Shown here: piece by piece, positions 17,475-25,921 of the stretch
Position numbering within the stretch: the first letter of the stretch is position 1
Layout: every line of letters begins with the position of its first letter
Origin: Nemesobacter sp965204665
GTDB lineage: Bacteria > Desulfobacterota_D > UBA1144 > Nemesobacterales > Nemesobacteraceae
NCBI GenBank assembly: GCA_965204665.1
Contig: OZ242002.1
Coordinates: 744,001 to 808,000, forward strand
DNA length: 64,000 bases
Direction: 5' to 3'
Position numbers and translations under genes: made by a program
The notes under the pieces: model-generated
The model's database searches: none
Seen by the model: the letters and a program-made list of their open reading frames with translations, nothing else
What the model was told of the DNA's origin: nothing

Positions 17475-19409
17475 GTGAAGAATTTCGGTGTTCTTTTCAT
17501 ATTTACGGTTTTTCTGTCAGTTCCATTTACTTACCGTGCGAGTCAGGCAGAGGAAAATCAACTTGAAAAAGTGCTGATAACAGCAACTAAAAACCCGGTC
17601 CCGCAAGACCAGCTCGGGGCTTCGACAAGGATAATAACCCGGGAGGAGATAGAAAGAAGCGGGAAAAAGGATTTGGGTGCGGTACTGTCTGCGGTGACCA
17701 GTTTTCAGGTTGCGCGAACCGGAAGCAGAGGAAGTTTAACATCGCTTTTCGTCAGGGGGGCCAACAGCAACTTCAATCTCGTAATGATAAACGGCATCCA
17801 GGTCAACAACTCGGGAGGACTCTTCGACTTCGGTCAGATATCAACCGAGAACATAGAAAGAATAGAGATAGTAAAGGGAGCTCATTCATCTCTTTACGGT
17901 TCGGACGCAGCAGCTTCGGTGATAAACATAATAACGAAAAAAGCTCAAGATAAACTGACCATCGACTCCTCAGCCGCTTTCGGAGGACGAGCGGAAGGAG
18001 GTGTCATCCAGGAATACTTCAGCAGTCTTTCCGGCGGAGACGGGAACTACGGGTTCTTTTTTTCCTACGGAAGAATAGACGACGAGGGAATACTGGAAAT
18101 CAACAACGATTATACAAACAACAGTTTCACCGCAAACCTCAACGCGGATTTTTCTGAAAATATCTCGCTCGGTGTTTTTTCCGTATACAGGGATGCGGAG
18201 TTCGGGTTCCCGACCGGAGGTGCGGGAGACAGGTTTGATGTGTATCAGGACCCGGACAGCGGAACGGAAGGGGAATTGTTTGTAATAGGATCCGATCTCG
18301 CTTTTTCATTCACGGATGAATGGAGAAACTCCGTGAGATTCGGATATTCGAAGAACGACAATAAAAACTATGACGGACCCGGACCCGCGGGCTCGGAAGA
18401 AACGGAAACGATAACCGAAACCGACGACAAACGTATATCCGTTGAATACATGTCCTCCCTTGAGTTTGATCTTGAGTCGATTTCAGGCGTTGCTTCCGCA
18501 GGATTCGAATACGAAAAAGAGAACTTCAAATCACCGGGGGACATTGACGAATCAAGAACAAATTACGCCTTTTTCACCCAGAAGCACTTAGGGGTTTTCG
18601 ACAGAGTGTTCGTTACTGCGGGGATGCGCATTGATGATAACGAAAGATTCGGCCGGCACTGGAGTCCGAGCGCATTCGCGTCGTTCGAGTTGCTGGAGGG
18701 AACCAGGATCAGAGCCGGAATCGGGAAAGGATTAAGAGAGCCGAGTTTCTCCCAAAACTACAGCAGAGCTTTTACGACCCCGAACCCCGATCTTCACCCT
18801 GAGGAGTCCTTGAATATTGAAGCGGGAATCGACCAGTCTTTTCACCGAGGCATGGGAGAAGTCAAAATCACTTTCTTTCAGAACAAATTCAAGAATCTGA
18901 TAGCTTACAGTTTCGAAGGATTTGCAAACGGAACAAGTTACGACAATGTAAACAAATCCGAAGCAAAAGGCATTGAGGTGGAATTTTCTCTGAGCCCGAC
19001 GGATATATTGACGTTTTCAGGGGGCTATACCTACCTTGACTCCGAGGTTGCGGATGACGGAGGCTTGGGTTCGGAGAGCTTTGCGGAAGGCAGAAAACTT
19101 CTGCGCCGTCCCGACCATTCCTTTTATGCGGGGGGTAACTGCAATATAAACGGATTCAATATAAACGCTTCGGGGAAATACGTGGGTAAACGTGACGACA
19201 TGAACTGGAGTGAATCTGCAAGAGTGGAGAATGACTCGTATTTCACTATGGACATAGCCACCTCTTATGAATTTCCGATCAGTCAACTGGCGCAGAACGT
19301 GAAGATTTTCGCAAGAGCGGAGAACCTGTTCAACAACGATTATGAGGATGTCTTCGGATTCTCATCTCCGGGTCTGAGCGTCACAGGCGGAATATCCCTG
19401 CGTATGTAG
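17475..19409 (+). CDS. btuB: TonB-dependent receptor, probable cobalamin receptor (BtuB-like)
   Basis: The 644-residue outer-membrane receptor has a signal peptide, a TonB-box-like VLITATK just after it and a plug domain (about 45-155, with FVRGANSNFNLVMINGIQ and RIEIVKGAHSSLYGSDAAASVINI). A beta-barrel follows, ending with an aromatic-containing strand (VTGGISLRM). The length is close to BtuB (about 600). The cobalamin riboswitch directly upstream is the main reason for the substrate call. The start is a GTG with GGAGGAA at a good distance. No TonB, ExbB/D or BtuCD is present in the window. Confidence 0.88.
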   Translation: MKNFGVLFIFTVFLSVPFTYRASQAEENQLEKVLITATKNPVPQDQLGASTRIITREEIERSGKKDLGAVLSAVTSFQVARTGSRGSLTSLFVRGANSNFNLVMINGIQVNNSGGLFDFGQISTENIERIEIVKGAHSSLYGSDAAASVINIITKKAQDKLTIDSSAAFGGRAEGGVIQEYFSSLSGGDGNYGFFFSYGRIDDEGILEINNDYTNNSFTANLNADFSENISLGVFSVYRDAEFGFPTGGAGDRFDVYQDPDSGTEGELFVIGSDLAFSFTDEWRNSVRFGYSKNDNKNYDGPGPAGSEETETITETDDKRISVEYMSSLEFDLESISGVASAGFEYEKENFKSPGDIDESRTNYAFFTQKHLGVFDRVFVTAGMRIDDNERFGRHWSPSAFASFELLEGTRIRAGIGKGLREPSFSQNYSRAFTTPNPDLHPEESLNIEAGIDQSFHRGMGEVKITFFQNKFKNLIAYSFEGFANGTSYDNVNKSEAKGIEVEFSLSPTDILTFSGGYTYLDSEVADDGGLGSESFAEGRKLLRRPDHSFYAGGNCNINGFNINASGKYVGKRDDMNWSESARVENDSYFTMDIATSYEFPISQLAQNVKIFARAENLFNNDYEDVFGFSSPGLSVTGGISLRM

Positions 19410-19430
19410 AGCATATGCCGCAGCTGTTTG

Positions 19431-20456
19431 TCAGGACTTGAAATTCGGGATTACTTCTTTTCCGAAAAGTTTTATTGAGCGCGACACGGCTTCTGCGGGC
19501 GCCTGCGGGAAAACCATCCTGCACAATATATTTTCGATGCCCGTTACGTCCGCATATTTCTCAATTTCAGTTGCGCAGCGCTCGGGATCTCCTATTATGA
19601 AGCGGTCTTCCGCCATATGCTCGAACATCGGGTCATCAGGACTTGTTATGTTTTTTCCCCTTATGACGATCTTCACGCCGAGAGACAGATAAAATCTGTA
19701 CATGTTTATTATGTACTCCGTGCCGCCTTCCTGAGCCTGTTCCGTAGTTTCCCCCACATGGGTTTCTCTGAGCAGCACATGTTTTATGCCGGAGAGGTCG
19801 TGACCTGCTTTTTCCGCCTCATGGTTGTACCACCCCAGAGTATCCATTATCATGGGAACAGTCCTTCCGGGCCCTATCAGAAGAGGATAGCCGAGCCTGC
19901 CCGCTCTTCTTACCGCAGGTTCCTCAAACGCTCCCACATATATCGGTATGTGATTACGCACGGGCTTCGGAGTTACGTTTATTTCAGGAAAAGAGAATCT
20001 TTTCCCTTCGTAGGAAAACGGACCTTCCGACCAGCATTTCTCGATTATCTCAATCGCCTCCTCGATTCTCGATGGTCGCTGGTTCATCGCGACTCCGAAT
20101 CCGTCGAATTCCTCCTTGCGGTACCCCATCGCCACTCCCAAATCAAATCTTCCGTCAGAAATCAGATCGACTGCAGCCGCGTCCTCGGCCACTCGTACGG
20201 GGTTGTGCAGAGTCAGTATCAAAGCTCCCGTTCCTATTCTCACCCTTTCGGTAACCGCAGCCATAGCCGCAGCCATGGTAAGGGGAGAACTACAGTACCC
20301 GTCTTCAAGAAAATGGTGCTCGGAAAGCCACACAGAATCAAAGTTCACCCGCTCTGCGAGTTTTACCTGAGCAAGGGCGCTGCGGTAAAGTTCCGCGTGG
20401 TCGCTCCTGACATTCTCGTGTGTCTGCATACTGAAAAGTCCGACTCCGAATTTCAT
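19431..20456 (-). CDS. LLM class (luciferase-like) flavin-dependent oxidoreductase
   Basis: The 341-residue protein has the TIM-barrel luciferase-like fold: SVWLSEHHFLEDGY, the flavin-contacting VRIGTGALILTLHNPVRVAED, GRFDLGVAMGYRKEEF and IPIYVGAFEEPAVRRAG. Such enzymes use FMNH2 or F420 to oxidise or reduce small molecules; the substrate here is unknown. The ATG with GGAGGTCG upstream is chosen over an extension of ten residues. It is divergent from a second LLM enzyme at 20574. Confidence 0.85.
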   Translation of the reverse strand: MKFGVGLFSMQTHENVRSDHAELYRSALAQVKLAERVNFDSVWLSEHHFLEDGYCSSPLTMAAAMAAVTERVRIGTGALILTLHNPVRVAEDAAAVDLISDGRFDLGVAMGYRKEEFDGFGVAMNQRPSRIEEAIEIIEKCWSEGPFSYEGKRFSFPEINVTPKPVRNHIPIYVGAFEEPAVRRAGRLGYPLLIGPGRTVPMIMDTLGWYNHEAEKAGHDLSGIKHVLLRETHVGETTEQAQEGGTEYIINMYRFYLSLGVKIVIRGKNITSPDDPMFEHMAEDRFIIGDPERCATEIEKYADVTGIENILCRMVFPQAPAEAVSRSIKLFGKEVIPNFKS

Positions 20457-20573
20457 ATTCGACCTCCGAAATTCCTTCCGCCGCAATCGCGTATTTGCGT
20501 ATGCTTTGTAAATTAAACATAATTCTAACCATCATTTCCTTACACTTGCAAAATCTTCCGGGAGGTGTTCACC

Positions 20574-21629
20574 GTGGGAAAGGAGATAAAATTCGGACTT
20601 TCAGCCCCGATGCCGGGAGCGGATGTTGACGGGCTCATAGATTTTTCCGTAAGAGCGGATGAACTGGGTTTCGACACCATATGGTATCCGGACCACCTGC
20701 TTTTCGTCGCCCCGGGAGCAACAGCCCCCGAGGCATGGACGGTAGCCGCTGCCGCGGCTACGCAGACGCAGAACATAGCGCTGGGAACAGTCTCGGATCC
20801 TCACAGAATGCATCCTGCGGTTTTCGCCCAGAGGCTTGCTACCGTGGACCAACTTTCGAAGGGGAGGACGGTGCTGTGCCTCGGAGTCGGCGAGTCAATG
20901 AACCTTGACGCATTCGGCATTGAATGGGGAAAACCTCTTTCCAAACTTCGCGAGTCAATGGATGTGATGGAACTCCTCTGGCGGACCGACGAACCCGCCG
21001 ACTTCAGCGGGCAGTTCTACAACCTTGAAAACGCTTTTCTGCAGATAAAACCCTATAAAAGAAACAAGATTCCGTTTTATATGGCGACCCATACACCCAA
21101 AGGACTTAAACTCGCCGGGGAAAAAGGCGACGGATGGCTTCCCATAGATCTTAATCCCGCCCTTTACTCGAGTTATCTGGCGGAGATTCAGACAGCTGCG
21201 GACAATGCGGGAAGGTCGCTTGAACACGATTTCGACCCCGCTCTCTGGGTGTTCACATCGCTTGGAGAAAATGTTGACGAAGCATTCAAGAGCCTTGAGC
21301 CGTTCAAGTATGTGCTCGTGATGCAGGACCAGCTGCTCAAAGCAGGTTATGATGTCGATATCCCCGAGGAATATCAAGGTCTCAACTACTTCAATATAGT
21401 GCCTACTGACGAGGAGGGCAGACAGAGATTCAGAGACCTCGGACAACTTTTCCCGAGAGAAGCTATTCTCGATTTCACCATCACCGGATCAAAAAAGGAC
21501 TGCATAGAGAAAATCGAGAAATTCATAGACGCGGGAGTGAGGAACTTCGTCCTGTTCTACAGGTTCAGTCCGAACCCGGACCTTGCGCTTGAGACGTATT
21601 CAAAAGAGATAATCCCCTACTTCAGGTAA
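20574..21629 (+). CDS. LLM class oxidoreductase, F420-dependent type
   Basis: The 351-residue protein belongs to the luciferase-like monooxygenase superfamily in the N5,N10-methylene-H4MPT reductase/F420-dependent glucose-6-phosphate dehydrogenase branch (FGLSAPMPGADVDGL, LGFDTIWYPDHL, LGTVSDPHRMHPAVFAQRLATVDQLS, KGRTVLCLGVGESMN). F420 use is inferred from the branch only. GTG at 20574 is preferred because GGGAGG lies 8 nt upstream. A shared 110-nt intergenic region with the divergent LLM gene may hold joint control sites. Confidence 0.82.
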   Translation: MGKEIKFGLSAPMPGADVDGLIDFSVRADELGFDTIWYPDHLLFVAPGATAPEAWTVAAAAATQTQNIALGTVSDPHRMHPAVFAQRLATVDQLSKGRTVLCLGVGESMNLDAFGIEWGKPLSKLRESMDVMELLWRTDEPADFSGQFYNLENAFLQIKPYKRNKIPFYMATHTPKGLKLAGEKGDGWLPIDLNPALYSSYLAEIQTAADNAGRSLEHDFDPALWVFTSLGENVDEAFKSLEPFKYVLVMQDQLLKAGYDVDIPEEYQGLNYFNIVPTDEEGRQRFRDLGQLFPREAILDFTITGSKKDCIEKIEKFIDAGVRNFVLFYRFSPNPDLALETYSKEIIPYFR

Positions 21630-21656
21630 TAAGCCGCAAGTGCGGAAGTCCAACAG

Positions 21657-23261
21657 TCATCTGCTTTTATCTTCTACAAATCTCACGTCGTCAAAGTAGG
21701 GGTGGTCCATTTTGTCCGGTTCAAGACCCTTTATGTAGGGTTTTACCATGTTCTGCTGAACTGAATTCAGGTAGGGAACTATCACCGCGTCAGTTTCAGT
21801 GAGAAGTTTCTGCGCTTTGTGGTAAAGAGTTGTTCTTTTATCTCTGTCACGTGTCCGGGCTGCAGTTTCCACCAGAAGGTCATATTCCTCGTTACACCAA
21901 AGAGTTCGGTTGTTTCCGCTTCCGCACTCGAAAAGGTTCATGAAATTGTGGGGGTCCGGAAAATCCGCCTGCCACCCGGCCCTGTACACAGGCGGGGGAT
22001 CCGTCCGAAGGGTACTGAGATAAACTGTCCATTCCTGATTTGAAAGTTCCACCTCCACCCCCAGGTGATTTCTCCACATCCCCTGAAGCGCTTCCGCAGC
22101 AATCCTGTTGTTTCCCACATCAGGATAGAGAAACTGTACTCGGGGAAACCCTTTTCCGTCGGGATATCCGGCGTCGCGGAGATATTTTTTTGCCCGGGCG
22201 GGATCGAAAGAAATTCCTATCTTCGGATTATGCGCCAGCATGCCTATCGGTATCCACGAGGTGACAGGAATTCCGGTTCCCTGGAGAAGTTCCGCAAGGC
22301 TCCGCCTGTCTACGGCGCTTGCGAAGGCCTTTCTCACCAACAGATTATCAAAAGGCGGTTTTTCCGTGTTGAACCCTATGTAGTTATTTCTGAAAACCAC
22401 GGTTGAGATGAAATCCGGAAGTTTCATCAATCTCGGTATTTCAAGAAGCGGCATCCCCTTGCTGTCAAGAAAATCAAGTTCTCCACTTTCATAAAGCGCG
22501 AGGACGGAAACCGGGTTTTCGTTCATTATCATCTTTACCCTTTTTACGTCTTTCGGCTTTTCACCCCAGTAATTCTCATAACGCTCAATTATTATTTTCC
22601 GGTGATGGTCCCATAAAGACAGAGTATAGGGACCCAAGGTGACTATGTTGGCAGGGTCGGTCCATCCGGACCCGTGTTTTGTTATCATGTCCTCTCTCAG
22701 GGGAAAAGTAGACATGAAAGTGAGTAGACTGAGAAAATACGCTCTCGGTTCTTCAAGAGTGACTACAAGAGTGCGGTCGTCAGGCGTTTTCACTCCGACT
22801 TTCGAGAAATCTTTTATCTCGCCGGAGTTGAACTTCCTCGCGTTTTTTACGTCAAAAAGAAAATAAGCGTATCCTCCGGCGGTTTTCGGACTGAGCAGCC
22901 TTTTCCAGGAATATAGAAAATCAGCTGAGGAAAGACGCTTGCCGTCCGTCCAGAAAACGTTTTCCCTTATGGTGAATATATAGGTTTTTTCGTCTTCGCT
23001 TATCTTCCAGCCGCTTGAAAGGGCAGGTACCGGCTCATATTTGTCGTCAAACTCCGCAAGCCCGTCCATTATATTCGTTATTACGCTGAAGGAAGTGCCG
23101 TCGGTCGCAAGCGACCAGTCAAGCGTGGGAGGTTCCGTACCGATGTTTATGTTGAGGGTGTCTTTTTTCGCAGAGAAACCGGAGTGTTTAGACCCGTTCT
23201 GACCACAGGAAGCAAGAAAAAAAACGCACAGAAAGATAAAAAACACCCTAAATTCTTTCAT
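21657..23261 (-). CDS. Oligopeptide-binding lipoprotein (SBP_bac_5 / OppA-like)
   Basis: The 534-residue protein has a signal peptide with lipobox LASC (C19). The solute-binding family 5 pattern follows: LNINIGTEPPTLDWSLATD, LAEFDDKYEPVPALSSGWKIS, FTIRENVFWTDGKRLSSADF, YNPxI-like stretches, and VRKAFASAVDRRSL. It would capture peptides or similar solutes for an ABC importer. No permease or ATPase genes are adjacent, so it depends on a transporter elsewhere or has another role. The start is the ATG giving MKEFRVFFIFL. Confidence 0.88.
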   Translation of the reverse strand: MKEFRVFFIFLCVFFLASCGQNGSKHSGFSAKKDTLNINIGTEPPTLDWSLATDGTSFSVITNIMDGLAEFDDKYEPVPALSSGWKISEDEKTYIFTIRENVFWTDGKRLSSADFLYSWKRLLSPKTAGGYAYFLFDVKNARKFNSGEIKDFSKVGVKTPDDRTLVVTLEEPRAYFLSLLTFMSTFPLREDMITKHGSGWTDPANIVTLGPYTLSLWDHHRKIIIERYENYWGEKPKDVKRVKMIMNENPVSVLALYESGELDFLDSKGMPLLEIPRLMKLPDFISTVVFRNNYIGFNTEKPPFDNLLVRKAFASAVDRRSLAELLQGTGIPVTSWIPIGMLAHNPKIGISFDPARAKKYLRDAGYPDGKGFPRVQFLYPDVGNNRIAAEALQGMWRNHLGVEVELSNQEWTVYLSTLRTDPPPVYRAGWQADFPDPHNFMNLFECGSGNNRTLWCNEEYDLLVETAARTRDRDKRTTLYHKAQKLLTETDAVIVPYLNSVQQNMVKPYIKGLEPDKMDHPYFDDVRFVEDKSR

Positions 23262-23508
23262 TCGTAAAAACCTGGAAAACCACTCCAACCGGAATTTCTC
23301 CCGGTCTCCTTATCATCAACTCCCGCGGAAACAACCGCAGAAAACAGAACGCAACAAAGAACTGAACCACATCAATTTCCCGAAAACTCATAATCAACCC
23401 GTCACAGCATGATTTTTAGGCGCTCCACTCACCACATTTCTACATCTAATACAATTAACACAGACTTATACAAGAGCCAAGTACCTGACCGGAATTATAT
23501 GCTTTTTC

Positions 23509-23532
23509 ACGGATGGTCATCGGACCATCCGT
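23509..23532. repeat. 10-bp inverted repeat with 4-nt loop
   Basis: ACGGATGGTC and GACCATCCGT flank ATCG. It lies about 90 nt upstream of the poly-G promoter, without a T run, so an operator or the trace of a mobile element is as likely as a terminator. No copy was seen at the other poly-G promoters. Confidence 0.55.
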
Positions 23533-23622
23533 CGGGTTCCGACCATTCTCCGCGCAACCACTCAGTCATGCCTTCATCACGACAATTGAATGTTTCTGAC
23601 AGACAGGCCGAAGCATGGCGAC

Positions 23623-23649
23623 TTGACTTAGTAAGGGGGGGGGTAGAAT
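23623..23649 (+). promoter_or_regulatory. Poly-G spacer promoter (G9), putatively phase variable
   Basis: TTGACT (23623-23628) and TAGAAT (23644-23649) are 15 nt apart; the last nine spacer positions (23635-23643) are G. The start codon of the collagen/RTX lipoprotein is 91 nt downstream of the -10. With only 15 nt the promoter should be weak; gain of one or two G would strengthen it. Confidence 0.75.
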
Positions 23650-23739
23650 CAGAAACGTAAGGATGAGAGTCGCAAGATTCTGCCGCGACGGATAACCGGA
23701 CATTATGAGCGAATAAAATATTCTACATGGAGGTCTGTT

Positions 23740-25173
23740 ATGAAGTTACGTAATTTTTTAGTGATGTTCCTTTTGTTCAGTGGAACAGCTCTCTTTACGG
23801 CCTGTGAAGGAGATATGGGTCCGGCAGGTCCGAAAGGGGAACCGGGAGCGGCTGGTCCGGCCGGAAAAGACGGAAAAGATGGGCAAGATGGGGCAAAAGG
23901 AGATAAAGGTGATCCGGGCCAAGATCCGGCACCACTCGGTGACCCCAGATGCGACGTGAGTAACGGTATAAAGGTGGCGCCAGGTATCTCCAGTGACATC
24001 GGAGGGACTGCGGATGACGATGTTATATGCGGAAATCGATTAGGCAACAAAATCAACGCCGGAGCCGGAAATGATACTGTCTACGGCGGAGCCGGAGATG
24101 ACCTGATTGAAGGTGGAGACGGTAATGATATTCTCTACGCTGAGAGCGGGAATTCCGACGAACTCCAAGGTGGAGCAGGCGATGATACTCTCTACGGTGG
24201 AGACGGGGGAAATACTTTTTTCATTGAGGATGCGGGCGATGATACTTTTATAGGCGGCACAGGCGGTAAGGACTATCTCTGGTGTGGTCGTGTGGACCCT
24301 GATGTAAAGGATGACCCCTATGTTGTAGATGATGATATGACAATAGACCTCTCCAAAGGAACATTTACGCATTCTACTTACGGGACCGACAAGTTCAAGA
24401 ATATTGAGAATATTCATTGCGGCACGGGAGACGACACTATTACCGGAGATGACGGAGACAATTTCCTGAGCGGAGGTTTTGGTGTCGACACTCTGAGAGG
24501 TGGAGCCGGAGACGATACGCTCGAACCCGGTTTAGGTACCACTACCGACACTGCACATAAGACCTACGGCACTGCAGGTACGGCGGATGGTGGTGAAGGT
24601 AACGATACTCTGGTGGTGTTCGGGGGGAAGTGGAGTGTTTATGGATCAAGAAGATTAAGAACCAGTATAACAGCAAGTGTTTCTGATGCGAAAAGTGCCT
24701 TCACCCTGGGAACAACTCTTTCCGGAAGGATGACCAACTTCGAGAACCTTTCCGCTGATTCACCATTGTTTGGTCCTCGTCTTACCGCCGTTACCTTTAC
24801 AGGAGACGGTAATGCGAATATTCTCACAGGTGGAAACGTTGCCGATACCCTTGACGGTGCGGGAGGGAACGACACCCTCATAGGTAATAAAGGAGCCGAC
24901 AACCTTACCGGCGGTGCCGGAGCCGACACTTTCGTCATCGACTACGCGCACAGAAACGACAAGGATATTATTACGGACTTCACTGCGGCGCAGAATGATA
25001 AGATCCGGTTCAGGGGTTTTCCTGCAGATTCCAGGACGGTGGGCGGCACGGGCATGAACATTTCCGTGGGAAAGGCCGACGGAACGGCTGCTGCCGATGT
25101 TGTTCAGGTACAGTCGACCGGTGAAGCGAATACAATCCGTACCACGCCGGCCCGATATGAATTCGTGGACTGA
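23740..25173 (+). CDS. Collagen-like/RTX surface lipoprotein, copy 2 (intact)
   Basis: The 477-residue protein has a lipoprotein signal peptide (lipobox FTAC, C22). About thirteen Gly-X-Y triplets follow at residues 27-65 (GPAGPKGEPGAAGPAGKDG and onward), then a conserved cysteine-containing linker GDPRCDVSNGI and GTADDDVICGN. Next come RTX nonapeptides in two blocks (about 105-170 and 225-260) and a third near 375-400, with non-repeat insertions. A C-terminal domain of about 75 residues is shared with the paralogues (GADTFVIDYAHRN to RYEFVD). RTX repeats bind calcium in a parallel beta roll; the collagen part would be a stalk. Export is by Sec/Lol, unlike classical type I secreted RTX toxins. 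The job is unknown; adhesion or shielding is a guess. Confidence 0.85.
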   Translation: MKLRNFLVMFLLFSGTALFTACEGDMGPAGPKGEPGAAGPAGKDGKDGQDGAKGDKGDPGQDPAPLGDPRCDVSNGIKVAPGISSDIGGTADDDVICGNRLGNKINAGAGNDTVYGGAGDDLIEGGDGNDILYAESGNSDELQGGAGDDTLYGGDGGNTFFIEDAGDDTFIGGTGGKDYLWCGRVDPDVKDDPYVVDDDMTIDLSKGTFTHSTYGTDKFKNIENIHCGTGDDTITGDDGDNFLSGGFGVDTLRGGAGDDTLEPGLGTTTDTAHKTYGTAGTADGGEGNDTLVVFGGKWSVYGSRRLRTSITASVSDAKSAFTLGTTLSGRMTNFENLSADSPLFGPRLTAVTFTGDGNANILTGGNVADTLDGAGGNDTLIGNKGADNLTGGAGADTFVIDYAHRNDKDIITDFTAAQNDKIRFRGFPADSRTVGGTGMNISVGKADGTAAADVVQVQSTGEANTIRTTPARYEFVD

Positions 25174-25190
25174 ATTCAATCGGCTCCGGT

Positions 25191-25219
25191 GAAGCTGTTT
25201 CCGCGAAAGGAACAACTTC
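25191..25219. repeat. Hairpin after RTX copy 2
   Basis: GAAGCTGTTTCC pairs with GGAACAACTTC around a short loop; it is the counterpart of the palindrome at 6393. Confidence 0.65.
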
Positions 25220-25254
25220 AACGTTCAGTAGATTCCGTTTGTTTTTTTTCAGGT

Positions 25255-25290
25255 CAACCCGGGTTTCAAGAGATCGGAGCCCGGGTTCTT
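25255..25290 (+). terminator. Rho-independent terminator of RTX copy 2
   Basis: AACCCGGGTTTC pairs with CGGAGCCCGGGTT and is followed by CTT; it corresponds to 6459-6493 of copy 1. Confidence 0.7.
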
Positions 25291-25426
25291 GCAGTGAAAC
25301 CGTCTGAAGGAGAAAACCCTATTTTTTGGATTGTCGTACCTTGGAGTCTGAGTCGTGCTTCATTATTCATACTTGAGCAACCTAGGGTGTAAGCAGTTTC
25401 CTTCGCCGGAACAGGAGTTTCAAGAT

Positions 25427-25921
25427 TCATTCCTCATCGACCGATATTCTGATCAGAACAGAATCTTTCTCAATCGACTCACCCTCTTTTGCTATTATTT
25501 CCTTTATGGTTCCGGCAAGGGATGCTTTAAGTTCGCTTTCCATTTTCATGGCCTCAACCACAACAACACTTTCCCCTTGAGCAACCTTTTCTCCCTGCTT
25601 CTTGAGAATTTTCACCACCCTGCTGTGCATAGGGGCTACAATATCAGGACCGTCTACACTATCGGTTTTTGTCGCGTTCCTGCCGGATACAGACTCAATT
25701 TCATACAAGTCGCCATCGTAAAAAACCTGTATTTTCTTTCCTTCTTTATGTACACCCACGGTGAAACTTTCATTTCCGACAAGAATTGAATAGATGTTCC
25801 GGTCTACGGGCACAACCTGAACTTCCTTTTGCTCCTGATCAATACTTACGACACTCAGCCCATCACCATCTTCAAAACCCACTTTGTAGGTTCTGTTCCC
25901 GAGTTTGAAAGTGTACGTCAT
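25427..25921 (-). CDS. Biotin carboxyl carrier subunit of acyl-CoA carboxylase
   Basis: The 164-residue protein has an N-terminal linker domain and a biotinyl domain (about 90-164) with the biotinylation site EAMKMES (K126) and the AP..G..V.IL hairpin pattern. It is the last gene of a three-gene operon with the carboxyltransferase and biotin carboxylase; its ATG overlaps the biotin carboxylase stop (ATGA). It would carry CO2 for carboxylation of propionyl-CoA or a similar acyl-CoA. Confidence 0.9.
   Translation of the reverse strand: MTYTFKLGNRTYKVGFEDGDGLSVVSIDQEQKEVQVVPVDRNIYSILVGNESFTVGVHKEGKKIQVFYDGDLYEIESVSGRNATKTDSVDGPDIVAPMHSRVVKILKKQGEKVAQGESVVVVEAMKMESELKASLAGTIKEIIAKEGESIEKDSVLIRISVDEE

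Noticed and set aside
19617..20516. Plus-strand open frame of 299 codons opposite the LLM oxidoreductase
   Set aside because: The shadow of a well supported gene; its composition (many His, Arg, Ser) is unlike real proteins here.
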